Assembly: GCF_963556105.2 (NCBI RefSeq)
Contig: NZ_OY829945.1
Coordinates: 849,001 to 913,000 of the forward strand
Direction: 5' to 3'
Origin: an uncultured Tolumonas sp.
GTDB lineage: Bacteria > Pseudomonadota > Gammaproteobacteria > Enterobacterales > Aeromonadaceae
DNA: 64,000 nucleotides
Shown: positions 1 to 11,004 of the stretch, piece after piece
Position numbering within the stretch: the first letter of the stretch is position 1
Layout of the letters: each line of letters opens with the position of its first letter
Translations under genes and position numbers: made by a program
The notes under the pieces: generated by a model
What the model saw: the letters and a program-made list of their open reading frames with translations, nothing else
What the model was told of the DNA's origin: nothing
The model's database searches: none

Positions 1-1784
1 GGACAGACGTAGATGGCGTTTACAGCTGTGATCCTCGTCTGGTGCCGGATGCTGTATTGCTGAAACGCATGTCATATAAAGAAGCGATGGAGCTCTCTTA
101 CTTTGGCGCTAAAGTACTGCACCCACGTACCATCGCCCCGATTGCCCGTTTCCACATTCCATGTCTTATCAAAAACACCTTTAACCCACAGGGTGAAGGC
201 ACTTTAATCAGTGCTGATCACGGTGATGATCAATATCCGGTGAAAGGGATCTCCGATCTGTCGGGTATCTCAATGATCAACGTCAGCGGCCCGGGCATGA
301 AAGGCATGGTCGGCATGGCTGGCCGTATGTTCACAGCAGTTTCCCGTGCTGGTGTATCGGTGGTGTTGATCACGCAAGCCTCTTCCGAATACAGCATCAG
401 TTTCTGTATCCACACCTATGATGCTGAAAAAGCGCTGAAAGTGCTGAATCAGGAATTCGAGCTGGAATTACAAGCTAAGTTGCTGGAAGAGATCGAGATC
501 CGTCATGATCTGGCGATCCTGTCACTGGTAGGGGATGGCATGCGTACTATGAAAGGTATCGCTGCCCGTTTCTTTACTTCACTGGCGCAGGCTTCCATCA
601 ACATTGTGGCCATTTCGCAAGGTTCCAGCGAACGTTCTATCTCCGCAGTCGTTGGCAACAAAAAAGTCACTGAAGCGATCAAAGCGTGTCACCAGAACCT
701 GTTCGGTACCCAACAATTTATCGACATCATTCTGGTAGGGCTCGGTGGTGTAGGTGGTGCGTTACTGCAACAGATCCGTCGTCAACAAGCGGTATTGAGC
801 AAACAGGGCATCGGTCTGCGTGTGGTGGGTCTGGCTAATTCCCGTAAAATGGTCTTGTCAAAAGATGGTCTGGATCTGGCTAACTGGCAAGCGGCGCTGG
901 ATGTGGCGACCGATCGTTTCAATCTGCAGGCTATCAAACAGCTGGTGGATGACAGCCATTTGATCAATCCGGTCATTGTCGATTGTACTTCGGATGAAAC
1001 TATTTCCGGTCAGTATGCCGATTTCCTGGCTGCGGGTTTCCACGTCGTTACACCAAACAAAAAAGCCAACACCAGTTCTATTCAGTACTACCGCGAGCTG
1101 CGTCGTACTGCTCAGGCCACACGTCGTAAGTTCCTGTACGAAACCAACGTCGGTGCGGGTCTGCCGGTTATCGAAAACCTGCAGAATCTGATCAAAGCTG
1201 GTGATAGACTACAGGCCTTTAACGGTATCCTGTCCGGCTCACTGTCGTTTATCTTCGGTAAACTGGATGAAGGCAGCAGCTTCTCGGAAGCCACTTTGAC
1301 CGCCAAAGGTAATGGTTTCACTGAACCCGATCCGCGTGATGACTTAAGCGGTATGGACGTGGCGCGTAAGCTGTTAATTCTGGCGCGTGAAGCGGGTATG
1401 CCGCTCGAGCTGAGCGACGTGGTAGTGGAACAAGCACTGCCACCAGGATTTGACGCTTCTGGTTCTACCGATGAGTTTATCAAGCGTCTGCCAGAAGCCG
1501 ATGCATGGTTCCGTGAACGTGTTGCCGCTGCTAAAGCAGAAGGTAAAGTATTGCGTTACGTCGGCAGTATCGAAAATGGTCAGTGCAAAGTGGCTATTAA
1601 AGAAGTGGACGAAAACGATCCGTTATTCAAAGTAAAAGATGGTGAAAACGCATTGGCGTTCTTCTCTACCTACTATCAACCGATCCCTTTGGTCTTGCGC
1701 GGTTACGGTGCGGGCACTGAAGTAACAGCGGCAGGGGTCTTTGCAGATCTGCTGCGCACCCTGAACTGGAAGCAAGAGGTATAA
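1..1784 (+). CDS. thrA: Bifunctional aspartokinase/homoserine dehydrogenase I, 5' end outside window
   Basis: The open frame runs in from the left edge (first full codon at 3, reading [12 protein letters not shown]), so about 200 N-terminal residues of the kinase domain are missing; 594 residues are visible. What remains is the end of the aspartokinase domain (KVLHPRTI), two ACT-type regulatory segments (SSEYSISF and SSERSISA repeats), then the NAD(P)-binding start of homoserine dehydrogenase ([13 protein letters not shown], about residue 240 of the visible part) and its catalytic part ([19 protein letters not shown]). It catalyses the first and third steps from aspartate to threonine. Followed after 3 nt by thrB, as in the classic thrABC operon. 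The leader and attenuator lie outside the window. Confidence 0.97.
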   Translation, partial: TDVDGVYSCDPRLVPDAVLLKRMSYKEAMELSYFGAKVLHPRTIAPIARFHIPCLIKNTFNPQGEGTLISADHGDDQYPVKGISDLSGISMINVSGPGMKGMVGMAGRMFTAVSRAGVSVVLITQASSEYSISFCIHTYDAEKALKVLNQEFELELQAKLLEEIEIRHDLAILSLVGDGMRTMKGIAARFFTSLAQASINIVAISQGSSERSISAVVGNKKVTEAIKACHQNLFGTQQFIDIILVGLGGVGGALLQQIRRQQAVLSKQGIGLRVVGLANSRKMVLSKDGLDLANWQAALDVATDRFNLQAIKQLVDDSHLINPVIVDCTSDETISGQYADFLAAGFHVVTPNKKANTSSIQYYRELRRTAQATRRKFLYETNVGAGLPVIENLQNLIKAGDRLQAFNGILSGSLSFIFGKLDEGSSFSEATLTAKGNGFTEPDPRDDLSGMDVARKLLILAREAGMPLELSDVVVEQALPPGFDASGSTDEFIKRLPEADAWFRERVAAAKAEGKVLRYVGSIENGQCKVAIKEVDENDPLFKVKDGENALAFFSTYYQPIPLVLRGYGAGTEVTAAGVFADLLRTLNWKQEV

Positions 1785-1787
1785 TTC

Positions 1788-2744
1788 ATGACCGTAGTAG
1801 CATACGCTCCGGCCTCGATTGGTAATGTCAGTGTTGGTTTTGACGTATTAGGTGCCGCGCTGGCACCTATTGATGGTGCTCTGTTAGGCGATCGTGTTGA
1901 AGTTTCCGATCACGATGCGCCATTTGCGTTGAGCTGTCAGGGTCGTTTTTCACATAAATTACCAGCAGAAGCAGAAAAAAATATCGTTTATGACTGCTAT
2001 CTGGGTTATGCCGCCGCACTGAAAAAACGTGGCTTAAGCATTAAACCACTGCGAATGGTGCTGGAAAAAAATCTGCCAATCGGCTCCGGTTTAGGTTCAA
2101 GTGCCTCCAGTATTGTTGCTGCACTGGCGGCATTAAATGCCTTCCATGATTATGCGCTGGATCAGACTGAAGCCTTATTGCTGATGGGCGAGCTGGAAGG
2201 TCAAATCTCCGGTTCAATCCATTATGACAACGTCGCACCGTGTTATCTGGGCGGCCTGCAATTGATGATCGAAGAAGAAGGCGTCATCAGCCAGTCGGTG
2301 CCAACGTTTGATAACTGGTATTGGGTCTCTTGTTATCCAGGGATCAGCATTTCTACTGCAGAAGCGCGTGCTATTCTGCCGGCACAATACCGCCGTAGCG
2401 ATTGCCTGACTTACGGCCGTCGTTTGGCTGCCTTCGTGCATGCCAGCCATACCGGTCAGGAGAAACTGGCTTCAGCGATGCTGAAAGACGTTATTGCTGA
2501 ACCATACCGTCAGGCATTAATTCCTAAATTTAACGAAGTGCGCCAACATGCTGCCATGTCGGGTGCACTGGCGACCGGTATCTCCGGTTCTGGCCCAACT
2601 GTCTTCGTTGCGATGACTGATAAGCAACAGGCATTACGTATGAAAGAGTGGCTGGAAGCTAACTTCATCCAGAATGAAGATGGTTTCTGCCATGTCTGCA
2701 AGATTGATCGTCAGGGAACACAAATTACAGGACAAGGACTATGA
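1788..2744 (+). CDS. thrB: Homoserine kinase
   Basis: A 318-residue GHMP-family kinase, close to the usual length of about 310. The start [17 protein letters not shown] and the ATP-binding loop [13 protein letters not shown] (about residues 95-107) are diagnostic, and the C-terminal [10 protein letters not shown] is the third GHMP motif. It phosphorylates homoserine to O-phosphohomoserine in the cytoplasm. The ATG lies 3 nt after the thrA stop and the gene end overlaps the thrC start by 4 nt, indicating translational coupling across the operon. Confidence 0.97.
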   Translation: MTVVAYAPASIGNVSVGFDVLGAALAPIDGALLGDRVEVSDHDAPFALSCQGRFSHKLPAEAEKNIVYDCYLGYAAALKKRGLSIKPLRMVLEKNLPIGSGLGSSASSIVAALAALNAFHDYALDQTEALLLMGELEGQISGSIHYDNVAPCYLGGLQLMIEEEGVISQSVPTFDNWYWVSCYPGISISTAEARAILPAQYRRSDCLTYGRRLAAFVHASHTGQEKLASAMLKDVIAEPYRQALIPKFNEVRQHAAMSGALATGISGSGPTVFVAMTDKQQALRMKEWLEANFIQNEDGFCHVCKIDRQGTQITGQGL

Positions 2745-4015
2745 AGCTTTACAACATCAAAGATCATTCAGAACAGGTCAGCTTTGCGCAAGCCGTGAAA
2801 CAAGGCTTGGGCCGTGGTCAGGGTCTGTTTTTCCCAGAACAGATTGCGCCGTTAGCCGATGTGAATGCATTGCTGGAGAAACCACTGGTAGAACGTTCAG
2901 TGACTATTCTGAAACACTTGATCGGTGATGAGCTGTCACAAGAAAAACTGGAACAGATGGTAGCGACGGCGTTCTCTTTCCCGGCACCACTGGCAAAAGT
3001 GGCTGATAACACTTATGCGCTGGAGCTATTCCACGGCCCGACATTAGCATTCAAAGATTTTGGTGGTCGTTTCATGGCGCAGTGCCTGACTGCCTTCAGT
3101 AACGGTGAAAAAATCACTATCCTGACTGCCACTTCTGGCGATACCGGGGCTGCGGTAGCGCACGCCTTTTACGGTCTGCCAAATATTGAAGTCGTGATCC
3201 TGTATCCAAACGGCAAAATCAGTCCGCTGCAGGAAAAACTGTTCTGCACGCTGGGTGGCAACATTCGCACTATCGCGATTGAAGGCACGTTCGACGATTG
3301 TCAGGCGATGGTAAAAAATGCGTTTGATGATGAAGAGCTGAAAAAAGCGATTGGTCTGAATTCAGCCAACTCTATCAACATCAGCCGCCTGGTAGCACAG
3401 ATCTGCTATTACTTTGAAGCGATTGCGCAACTGCCTAAAGCTCAGCGCGAACAAGCGGTCATTGCCGTTCCGTCTGGCAACTTCGGTAACCTGACGGCTG
3501 GCTTGATCGCGAAAGCATTAGGTCTGCCAGTAAAACGTTTTATCGTGGCTACTAATGCTAACGATACCGTACCGCGTTATTTAGCTGAAGGCACTTGGTC
3601 TCCTAAAGAAACCGTGCCAACCCTGTCAAATGCAATGGATGTCAGCCGCCCGAACAACTGGCCGCGCGTTGAAGAGCTGTTTAAAGTTAATGGTTGGGAT
3701 CTAAAAGAGCTGGGTTACGCGGCGCGTTCTGACGAAGAAACTCGTGCCAGCTTGAAAAAACTGCATGCGGCAGGTTATCTGTGTGAACCACACGGTGTGA
3801 TCGCGTGGGATGTACTGCAATCACAATTAGCGGCTGATGAAACCGGCATCTTCCTGTGTACTGCTCATCCTGCCAAGTTCAAAGAAAGTGTGGAAGAGAT
3901 CCTGAATGTCACATTGCCATTGCCAAAAGAGTTGGCTGATCGTGCTGATCTGCCACTGCTGTCGGCGTTTATGCCGGCTGATTTTGCCAAACTGCGTGAG
4001 TTTCTGTTGGCGTAA
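2741..4015 (+). CDS. thrC: Threonine synthase
   Basis: A 424-residue PLP enzyme that converts O-phosphohomoserine to threonine. The PLP lysine is in [15 protein letters not shown] (about residue 108), followed by the phosphate-binding [11 protein letters not shown]. Length matches the bacterial type (about 428). Its start overlaps the thrB end by 4 nt. A hairpin terminator follows 36 nt after the stop, so the operon ends here. Confidence 0.97.
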   Translation: MKLYNIKDHSEQVSFAQAVKQGLGRGQGLFFPEQIAPLADVNALLEKPLVERSVTILKHLIGDELSQEKLEQMVATAFSFPAPLAKVADNTYALELFHGPTLAFKDFGGRFMAQCLTAFSNGEKITILTATSGDTGAAVAHAFYGLPNIEVVILYPNGKISPLQEKLFCTLGGNIRTIAIEGTFDDCQAMVKNAFDDEELKKAIGLNSANSINISRLVAQICYYFEAIAQLPKAQREQAVIAVPSGNFGNLTAGLIAKALGLPVKRFIVATNANDTVPRYLAEGTWSPKETVPTLSNAMDVSRPNNWPRVEELFKVNGWDLKELGYAARSDEETRASLKKLHAAGYLCEPHGVIAWDVLQSQLAADETGIFLCTAHPAKFKESVEEILNVTLPLPKELADRADLPLLSAFMPADFAKLREFLLA

Positions 4016-4051
4016 ATCATTTGGTTTACTGCACTGCACTGCAGTACAAAG

Positions 4052-4073
4052 ACCCTCTTCGGAGGGTTTTTTT
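4052..4073 (+). terminator. Rho-independent terminator of thrABC
   Basis: ACCCTC, a TTCG tetraloop, GAGGGT and a run of seven Ts form a compact intrinsic terminator just after thrC. Confidence 0.9.
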
Positions 4074-4133
4074 ATGGCTGCGATTTACGGAAATGAAAAT
4101 GCCAGGGTAGAAAAATCAGCGGTAATTGAGGTA

Positions 4134-4167
4134 ATAAAAAAGCCGACTTTGCAGCCGGCTTTTTTTA
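4134..4167 (-). terminator. Terminator of the ptsHI-crr operon
   Basis: A stem AGCCG/CGGCT is flanked by an A run on the left and a T run on the right, so it can terminate on both strands. It lies 17 nt after the crr stop on the minus strand. Confidence 0.75.
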
Positions 4168-4183
4168 ATAACCTAACGGGTTA

Positions 4184-4699
4184 TTATTTCTTGATGCGCA
4201 GTACTGGGCTTTCACCCAGAGTCACAGGACCAGACAGTTTGGTCATTGACTTCACGTCATCCATGTTAGAAATAACAACTGGAGTCAGTGTTGATTTTGC
4301 ATTGCTCTGCAGGAATGCCAGGTCGAACTCAATAATGGTGTCGCCTTTCTTAACCTGCTGGCCTTCCTGCGCGATGCGGGTAAAGCCTTGGCCTTTCAGT
4401 TCAACAGTATCAATACCGAAGTGAACAAACAGTTCGATACCTGAATCTGATTCCAGAGAGAATGCATGATTCGTTTCGAAGATTTTACCGATCACGCCGT
4501 CACAAGGAGCAACCATTTTGTTGCCTGTTGGCTTGATAGCAATACCATCACCGACGATTTTCTCAGCGAAAACCACGTCTGGTACGTCTTCAATCGGTAC
4601 AATCTCACCAGACAATGGAGCAAAAATTTCGATACCGGCAGTATCCGTTGCACCGTTGTCAGAAGAGACCATCTTCTTTAAAAAATCAAAAAAGCCCAT
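4184..4699 (-). CDS. crr: PTS glucose-specific enzyme EIIA (EIIA-Glc)
   Basis: A 171-residue cytoplasmic phosphocarrier, near the 169 of E. coli. The phosphorylated histidine is in ELFVHFGIDTVEL (about residue 92) and the second histidine in NHAFSLES. It receives phosphate from HPr, donates it to IIBC proteins and regulates adenylate cyclase and non-PTS permeases. Last gene of ptsH-ptsI-crr, 41 nt after ptsI. The island's PTS permease (22683-24071) has IIC and IIB domains but no IIA, so this protein is its likely partner. Confidence 0.97.
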   Translation of the reverse strand: MGFFDFLKKMVSSDNGATDTAGIEIFAPLSGEIVPIEDVPDVVFAEKIVGDGIAIKPTGNKMVAPCDGVIGKIFETNHAFSLESDSGIELFVHFGIDTVELKGQGFTRIAQEGQQVKKGDTIIEFDLAFLQSNAKSTLTPVVISNMDDVKSMTKLSGPVTLGESPVLRIKK

Positions 4700-4740
4700 G
4701 GTTTAGCTCCTGAATAATTATGTTGATCAATACGATTCTA

Positions 4741-6468
4741 TCAGACTGCTCTGTTCTTCACAAAGTACTCATCTACAATCGCTTCAACCTCAGCAGCTGT
4801 AGCTGATGCCAATGCACGGTCAGCCAGATCTTTCGCAACAGCATAGCTGGTGCTACGAACCAGTTGTTTCACACGCGGGATAGACATCGCACTCATTGAG
4901 TACTCATCCAGACCCATACCCAGCAGCAGCACGGTAGCGCGTTCATCACCCGCTAACTCACCACACATACCAGTCCATTTGCCTTCAGCGTGAGATGCAT
5001 CAATAACCTGTTTGATCAGGTTCAATACTGCTGGAGACAGTGGGTTGTACAGGCGAGAAATCATCTCGTTACCACGGTCAACCGCCAGTGTGTACTGAGT
5101 CAAATCGTTGGTACCAATACTGAAGAAGTCAGCTTCTTTCGCCAGATGACCAGCCATCACTGCAGCAGCAGGCGTCTCGATCATAATACCGACTTCGATA
5201 TTTTCATCGAAAGCGATACCTTCACTGCGCAGCTCTTCTTTCAGCTCTGCCAGTTCAACTTTCAGTGCCCGGAACTCTTCTACAGAGATGATCATTGGGA
5301 ACATGATACGCAGCTTGCCGAAAACGGAAGCACGCAGAATCGCGCGTAACTGAGTGTGCATGATGTCTTTGCGATCAAAGAAGATACGCACAGCACGCCA
5401 GCCCAGGAACGGGTTCATCTCTTTCGGGAACTTCATGTAAGGCAGTTCTTTGTCGCCACCGATGTCCATGGTACGAACAATGATTGGCTTATCAGGCATG
5501 GACTCAGCCACTTCTTTATAAGCCTGGAACTGTTCCTGCTCAGATGGCAGAGAATCACGATCCATGAAGAGGAATTCGGTACGGTACAGACCAACACCTT
5601 CAGCACCATTACGGTGTGCACCATCCATATCTTTCAGGGTGCCGATGTTAGAGCAGACTTCTACCTGGTGACCATCAGTGGTGGTTGCAGGTAATTCACG
5701 CAGTTTAGCCAGCTCTGCTTTTTCTGCCAGGAATTTAGCCTGAGCAGCTTTAGTTTTGCTGATAACTTCGTCAGTCGGGTTGATATGTACCTGATTGTGG
5801 ATAGCATCCAGGATCAGGAAATCACCGCTCTGTACACGTTTAGTAACGTCGTTAGTACCTACAATCGCTGGCAGTTCCAAAGAACGGGCCATGATAGAGG
5901 TATGAGAGGTACGGCCGCCGATATCAGTTACGAAACCACGCACGTAGTTCAGGTTGATCTGAGCGGTTTCTGATGGAGTCAGATCGTTAGCAACCAAGAT
6001 CACTTCTTCATCGATAGTGCTCAGGTTAACAATTTCCATACCCAGTACGTTTTTAACCAGACGATTGCCGATATCACGGAAATCGGTGGCGCGTTCGCGC
6101 AGGTATGGGTCATCCAGTTCTGCCATCATAGAAGCGTATTGCTCAATGGCTTGGTGGATTGCACGATCAGAACTGAACAGTTCATCGCGGATCAGGGTAA
6201 GAATATCCTGTTCGAGTTCTTCGTCCTCGAGCAGCATGATATGGCCTTCGAAAATAGCCTCTTTCTCTTCACCGAAAGTCTTACCAGCCATTTCTTTGAT
6301 GGCTTCCAATTGTTGTGCAGACTTGGTGCGAGCTTCGTAAAAGCGAGCAACTTCGCTATCAACCTGAGAAGAAGAAATTGGAGTCTGATTGATAACAATG
6401 TGTTGTTCTTTCAGCACCAGGGCCTTGGCAAATGCAACGCCAGGCGATGCCAGGATACCAGAGATCAT
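4741..6468 (-). CDS. ptsI: PTS enzyme I (phosphoenolpyruvate-protein phosphotransferase)
   Basis: A 575-residue protein, the same size as E. coli EI. The phosphohistidine is in [12 protein letters not shown] (about residue 189), the PEP-binding arginines lie in the central barrel, the signature [15 protein letters not shown] precedes the C-terminus, and the catalytic cysteine is in GMCGELAGD (about 502). It transfers phosphate from PEP to HPr. It lies 58 nt downstream of ptsH and upstream of crr. Confidence 0.98.
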   Translation of the reverse strand: MISGILASPGVAFAKALVLKEQHIVINQTPISSSQVDSEVARFYEARTKSAQQLEAIKEMAGKTFGEEKEAIFEGHIMLLEDEELEQDILTLIRDELFSSDRAIHQAIEQYASMMAELDDPYLRERATDFRDIGNRLVKNVLGMEIVNLSTIDEEVILVANDLTPSETAQINLNYVRGFVTDIGGRTSHTSIMARSLELPAIVGTNDVTKRVQSGDFLILDAIHNQVHINPTDEVISKTKAAQAKFLAEKAELAKLRELPATTTDGHQVEVCSNIGTLKDMDGAHRNGAEGVGLYRTEFLFMDRDSLPSEQEQFQAYKEVAESMPDKPIIVRTMDIGGDKELPYMKFPKEMNPFLGWRAVRIFFDRKDIMHTQLRAILRASVFGKLRIMFPMIISVEEFRALKVELAELKEELRSEGIAFDENIEVGIMIETPAAAVMAGHLAKEADFFSIGTNDLTQYTLAVDRGNEMISRLYNPLSPAVLNLIKQVIDASHAEGKWTGMCGELAGDERATVLLLGMGLDEYSMSAMSIPRVKQLVRSTSYAVAKDLADRALASATAAEVEAIVDEYFVKNRAV

Positions 6469-6526
6469 AGCCGTACCTATGTTGTTGTGTTAACAGGGAT
6501 AAAAAGTGCTAATGGAGAAAACCGGA

Positions 6527-6784
6527 TTATTCCAGTGTATCCATCAGGGCAACCAGTTTATCTACCGCTTTCTTCTCATCGCTACCTTCAGCACGGATAG
6601 TGATAGTGGTACCTTTAACCAGACCCAGAGTTTGCAGTTTGAACAAGCTCTTCGCGCTAGCAGATTTACCGCCGCTGATTACAGTTACTTCACTTTGAAA
6701 TTCTTTAGCTTCTTTAACGAATTGCGCAGCAGGACGTGTGTGCAGACCGTTTTCAGCAGTAATTAGTACAGACTTCTCGTACAT
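6527..6784 (-). CDS. ptsH: PTS phosphocarrier protein HPr
   Basis: An 85-residue HPr. The open frame extends 18 codons further upstream, but family length and the GGGGTG ribosome site at normal spacing support the ATG at 6784 (MYEKSVLI). His-15 is in [11 protein letters not shown] and the regulatory Ser-46 region is [13 protein letters not shown]. It passes phosphate from enzyme I to sugar-specific EIIA proteins. First gene of the pts operon. Confidence 0.97.
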   Translation of the reverse strand: MYEKSVLITAENGLHTRPAAQFVKEAKEFQSEVTVISGGKSASAKSLFKLQTLGLVKGTTITIRAEGSDEKKAVDKLVALMDTLE

Positions 6785-7025
6785 TTGTTCACCCCAAATT
6801 AAATAAATCCATATTGTTGAGCCAGCTAAGGATACCATCGACCTGCTGCGGAGATAAACGATTTTGCATATTAAAACGTTACTTTTTGCATAATGTTACC
6901 GAGTTGTTATTGATAAAATAATAGCTTGTAGTATTGGCACTGCTGCCTCGTTAACCAAAGAGTCAATGTTTTGAGGCGACTGCAGCATAAATTGGCGGGA
7001 ATAGGTAAAAGTGATGTACACCACA

Positions 7026-7052
7026 ATGAAAAAGCACGCCGAAGCGTGCTTT
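7026..7052 (-). terminator. Terminator of cysK
   Basis: AAAGCACGC, loop CGAA, GCGTGCTTT, with a T run on the minus strand, 26 nt past the cysK stop. Confidence 0.85.
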
Positions 7053-7077
7053 CAATGTAATGCGTAAGCGTGCGTTT

Positions 7078-8046
7078 TTACGATTGCAGCTCTTGTTCGG
7101 TGAAAATACCTTGGAATAACACGCTAGACAGATAACGTTCACCAGAACTTGGCAGAATGACAACAATAGTCTTGCCTTCAAACTCTGGTAATTCTGCCAG
7201 ACGATTTGCTGCTACGACTGCGGCACCTGAGCTGATACCAGCAAGAATGCCTTCTTCTTCCATCAGACGACGCGCCATAGCAATCGCATCATCGCTGGCG
7301 ACTTTTTCTACGCGGTCCAGCAGTGACAGATCCAGGTTGCCTGGAATGAAACCAGCACCGATACCCTGAATTTTATGTGGGCCCGGTTTCAGTTCTTCAC
7401 CGGCCAGTTTCTGGCTGATCACTGGTGATTCTGCTGGCTCTACAGCAACAGAGATGATCTGTTTACCTTGTGTTTTCTTGATGTAACGGGAGATACCAGT
7501 GATGGTACCGCCAGTACCTACGCCAGCTACAACTACATCAACCTGACCATCGGTATCATTCCAGATTTCTGGACCAGTGGTTTTTTCGTGGATTTCCGGG
7601 TTGGCTGGGTTTTCAAATTGTTGCAGCAGCACATATTTATCTGGATCTGAATTAACCAGTTCTTCGGCTTTAGCGATGGCACCTTTCATGCCCAGTGGGC
7701 CTTCGGTCAGCACTAAGTTAGCGCCCAACGCTTTCAGCAATTTGCGGCGTTCCAGACTCATGGTAGCCGGCATAGTCAGGGTGATGCCATAACCACGTGA
7801 GGCTGCGACAAATGCCAAAGCGATACCTGTATTACCGCTGGTTGGTTCAATAATTTCTTTGCCTGCTTTCAGGATGCCTTTTTTTTCTGCGTCCCAAATC
7901 AGATTGGCGCCAATGCGGCATTTAACGCTGAAACTTGGGTTGCGGCTTTCAACTTTCGCTAATACATTGCCTTTACTGACGCGGTTCAGGCGAACCAGGG
8001 GAGTGTTTCCGATGGTCAGTGAGTTATCTTCAAAGATTTTGCTCAT
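7078..8046 (-). CDS. cysK: Cysteine synthase A (O-acetylserine sulfhydrylase)
   Basis: A 322-residue fold-type II PLP enzyme that makes cysteine from O-acetylserine and sulfide. It has the PLP lysine in [12 protein letters not shown] (about residue 42), the substrate loop [11 protein letters not shown] and the phosphate loop [10 protein letters not shown]. Cytoplasmic. The gene stands alone between the pts operon and a divergently placed L,D-transpeptidase; the same neighbourhood (cysK next to ptsHI-crr) is common in gammaproteobacteria. CysB control is expected from the family, but I did not identify a site. Confidence 0.97.
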   Translation of the reverse strand: MSKIFEDNSLTIGNTPLVRLNRVSKGNVLAKVESRNPSFSVKCRIGANLIWDAEKKGILKAGKEIIEPTSGNTGIALAFVAASRGYGITLTMPATMSLERRKLLKALGANLVLTEGPLGMKGAIAKAEELVNSDPDKYVLLQQFENPANPEIHEKTTGPEIWNDTDGQVDVVVAGVGTGGTITGISRYIKKTQGKQIISVAVEPAESPVISQKLAGEELKPGPHKIQGIGAGFIPGNLDLSLLDRVEKVASDDAIAMARRLMEEEGILAGISSGAAVVAANRLAELPEFEGKTIVVILPSSGERYLSSVLFQGIFTEQELQS

Positions 8047-8294
8047 GTTCGCTCCTGCGAGTAGGTCTTTATTGAAAGTAGGTTAATCCTAAAAATCAGG
8101 ATAGGAAATGCTGTTTTGTTATAACCATATGTAATAACAAGATATAGCCTGCTATTTGTGCCTGTCAGCTCCAGACTGATTAAAATAATCTGCGCATGCT
8201 ATTTTCTTTTAGGCATAATTAGCATAATCAGAAGGATAAGATTATAGCTTACCCCTGTTATTTCACCGATGTGAACAGGGATAAGGAGGAAATA

Positions 8295-9839
8295 ATGCGT
8301 GGCAAATTTATGTCAACGGCAGCAATTTTGTTGTTGGCATGGAACAGTGGTAGTTTTGCAGTAACAACTGAACTACGGGCACCAGCGCCAAAATCAGGCG
8401 TGGAGACAGGCACTTCATTGCCATTACCTTCCGTGGCAGTCCGGAGTGAATTGACTCAGCAACTGATGGAAGTTGCCATGGCGGGGATTCATCCTGCATT
8501 TGCAAAGAGTTGGTTACAGCTGACCAAACAACCCGAATTGGCTAAAAATCCGGAAACCTATTTCCAGATCTATAGTCTGCTACATCAGTTCCGTCATCAG
8601 TGGCATGAGCTGGATGGCGATTCCCGTGAGCGTTTTCATTTCAAGAATTTTAATCCGGTATTATCTGCTGCAGAGCGTAATGAATATATCGCGTTATTAC
8701 AGCGACCGGATGTAGATCGGGTCATGAATAAGTTACGGCCACAGACAGAAAATTATTTATCTTCCCGACGTGTACTGTTGTCCTTATTGGATGAATCAAG
8801 AAAAGCGCCTTGGCCAAATTTACCTGATTTAAAAGTGAAACCAGGTGAATCTCATGAAGCTTTACCGTTAATTCGAGATGTTTTATTGCGCAGCGGCGAT
8901 CTGCCAAGCGGGCAATTAACGGCTGAACAGCTCAAACTCACCACCTATGATGATTTAACGGTGCAGGCTATGCAGCGTTTTCAGCAACGGCATGGCCTTG
9001 ATGGTGATGGTGTAATTGGCCGTCGTACACTGACGTGGCTGCGTCTGCCGCCCAAAGTTCGTGCTGTCATTTTGGCGCGCAGTATCTTGCGCAGTGATTT
9101 GCCGCAACAGATTTCATCACAACGTCACGTGTTGGTGAATATTCCTGAATATCGACTCCGGGTATTGGATGGTCAGCAAGAGATTTTCTCCAGCCGCGTT
9201 ATTGTGGGTCAGGTGAAACGCCAGACACCTATATTATCCAGTGAAATTTCAAGCATTGTTGTGAATCCGGCTTGGCATGTACCTGCGCGTATTTTGCAGC
9301 AGGATTTAGTACCAAAACTGGTTAAAGACAAACATTTCCTCGATAAAGGCCAGTTTGAAGTGGTGGATTCACAGGGCATGAAAGTGGATCCAACGGCCAT
9401 GGTTTGGGATGGTACGGAAGAGAATTTCCCTTATCGCTTACGGCAAAAACCGGGTGATCATAATGCACTGGGTCGTTATAAATTCTATTTGCCTAACAAC
9501 GATGCAATCTACCTGCATTCCACTTCGTCTCCAGGCTATTTTAAGCGTGATTTGAGAGCGCTCAGTTCTGGTTGTGTGCGGGTCGAAGAGGCGGATAATT
9601 TTGCGAAATTGTTGTTAAAAGGCTCAAAATGGAATGTCGATAAACTGGATCAAATGCTGAAAGAAGACACCACAAAGTGGTTGGCAATGACCGATCCGGT
9701 TCCGGTTTATACAGTTTATTGGCGTAGTTGGGTCGACAAACAAGGTCAGTTGCAATTCCGTGATGACATTTATCAGTTTGATGATGATGCTAAAATGGCG
9801 AATAGTGCAGTGATTGATAGTTTAGTTGATCATACGTAA
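8295..9839 (+). CDS. ldtD: L,D-transpeptidase, YcbB/LdtD type
   Basis: About 514 residues from the ATG at 8295, chosen because AAGGAGGAAATA precedes it; an in-frame GTG at 8271 lies before the ribosome site. It has a signal peptide ending around SFA|VTT, a peptidoglycan-binding repeat (AVQAMQRFQQRHGLDGDG-like region near residues 225-260), and the YkuD catalytic domain with an HSTSSPGYF histidine and the SSGCVRVEEA cysteine. It forms 3-3 cross-links in periplasmic peptidoglycan. E. coli LdtD is about 615 residues, so this is a shorter member. The gene symbol rests on domain order, not on a full alignment. Confidence 0.88.
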   Translation: MRGKFMSTAAILLLAWNSGSFAVTTELRAPAPKSGVETGTSLPLPSVAVRSELTQQLMEVAMAGIHPAFAKSWLQLTKQPELAKNPETYFQIYSLLHQFRHQWHELDGDSRERFHFKNFNPVLSAAERNEYIALLQRPDVDRVMNKLRPQTENYLSSRRVLLSLLDESRKAPWPNLPDLKVKPGESHEALPLIRDVLLRSGDLPSGQLTAEQLKLTTYDDLTVQAMQRFQQRHGLDGDGVIGRRTLTWLRLPPKVRAVILARSILRSDLPQQISSQRHVLVNIPEYRLRVLDGQQEIFSSRVIVGQVKRQTPILSSEISSIVVNPAWHVPARILQQDLVPKLVKDKHFLDKGQFEVVDSQGMKVDPTAMVWDGTEENFPYRLRQKPGDHNALGRYKFYLPNNDAIYLHSTSSPGYFKRDLRALSSGCVRVEEADNFAKLLLKGSKWNVDKLDQMLKEDTTKWLAMTDPVPVYTVYWRSWVDKQGQLQFRDDIYQFDDDAKMANSAVIDSLVDHT

Positions 9840-9855
9840 TTGGCTGAAATGTAAT

Positions 9856-9887
9856 AAAAAACGGGGACTATCATGTCCCCGTTTTTT
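9856..9887. terminator. Bidirectional terminator between ldtD and cysZ
   Basis: ACGGGGAC and GTCCCCGT form a stem bordered by six As on the left and six Ts on the right. It serves the convergent genes ldtD (+) and cysZ (-). Confidence 0.9.
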
Positions 9888-9905
9888 ATTGCTGTTTGGA
9901 ATGGA

Positions 9906-10637
9906 TTATTTTTTCTGATCGTCAACCCACATGGCAGTGCTGGCGCAAATAGCCATCGGCATCAGGAATAAATTCAGCAAAGGGATTGAGCCTAATAACA
10001 TGATCAGGCCGCCGAAAGAGAGGTGTCGCCAGCGGTTTCGGGCCAGCTGGTTTCGCATGTCAGGAAAAGTGATTTTGTGATTGTCGTAGGGATAATCACA
10101 ATATTGAATCGCCATCATCCAGGCAGAAAATAATAGCCATATCCATGGCGCTAAAAATTGCCCGGCAACTGGCACGAAAAACAAAATAGCGCAGAGTAAT
10201 GTGCGCGGTAACCAATATTTAAGCTTTTGCCATTCGCGACGGAAAGCATGATGGATCTCCTGCCAGAGTGGGCGCTCATCGACCCGATGTGTATCGGAGG
10301 CCAAATATTGTTCCACCCGAGCGGCTAACATGCCGTTAAACGGTGCGGCTATCCAATTGGTCACCATGCCAAACAAAAAACTGAATGCAAATAAAATAGC
10401 GATCACGGCTAATGGCCAAAGTAAAAAGGTCAGCCACTCCAACCAACTGGGTAACCATGCTGTTAAGGCATGCATGGCAATATCAAAGCGATGAAAGAGT
10501 AAATAAAAGCCGGTAGAGAACAGTAATATATTGATTAACAATGGAACCCAGACATAACGTCGGATGCCGGGTTGCGTCATCAGGTGTAATCCCTGAAGCA
10601 GGTAACCAAAAGCACTAAGCGGTTGAATGTTTACCAT
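9906..10637 (-). CDS. cysZ: Sulfate transporter CysZ
   Basis: The open frame is 295 codons, but the product should begin at the ATG at 10637 (MVNIQPLSAFGYLLQGLHL), giving 243 residues, near the 253 of E. coli CysZ. It has at least four hydrophobic helices and the family segments LTQPGIRRYVWVPLLIN and AAPFNGMLAARVE. Inner-membrane sulfate uptake for cysteine synthesis. Divergent from zipA, as in many gammaproteobacteria where cysZ-zipA-ligA are neighbours. Confidence 0.9.
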   Translation of the reverse strand: MVNIQPLSAFGYLLQGLHLMTQPGIRRYVWVPLLINILLFSTGFYLLFHRFDIAMHALTAWLPSWLEWLTFLLWPLAVIAILFAFSFLFGMVTNWIAAPFNGMLAARVEQYLASDTHRVDERPLWQEIHHAFRREWQKLKYWLPRTLLCAILFFVPVAGQFLAPWIWLLFSAWMMAIQYCDYPYDNHKITFPDMRNQLARNRWRHLSFGGLIMLLGSIPLLNLFLMPMAICASTAMWVDDQKK

Positions 10638-11004
10638 TATTATTTTCCCAGTAACGATACTGATTGCGACTATTACAGATAGACTGTTATTTTGGTAGGG
10701 TCGGCGAAGGGAGATTTTATTTAAATACGCTATTTTCTGTGAATAAGCGTTGTCAGCCTGCCCGGCAAAACGGATAATGTGAATCAGGAACAATCACTTA
10801 TCGTTTATTTATGTGAATGTGTGATTGGATCAATCAAAGAAAGCAGCTCAATCTGTCTTGAATAGTGTGTATATCAGGGGCGATTGACATGGTTTCTTAC
10901 CAATGTGTTGAGCAAATGGCTGCGAGCGGGAAATTGCGATCGCATATGTTCCACATCGGTAAAGGGAAGATTGATAACCAATTAAATAGAATAGAGCAAC
11001 GACG
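10638..11004. other. Intergenic region between cysZ and zipA
   Basis: A 367-bp divergent spacer expected to hold the promoters of both genes. The cysZ frame stays open back to 10793, but that extension does not look like CysZ. I see no convincing RNA gene or repeat here. Confidence 0.5.

Noticed and set aside
1112-1483. 123-codon minus-strand open frame
   Set aside because: Lies wholly inside thrA and has no ribosome site; an antisense shadow of a conserved gene.
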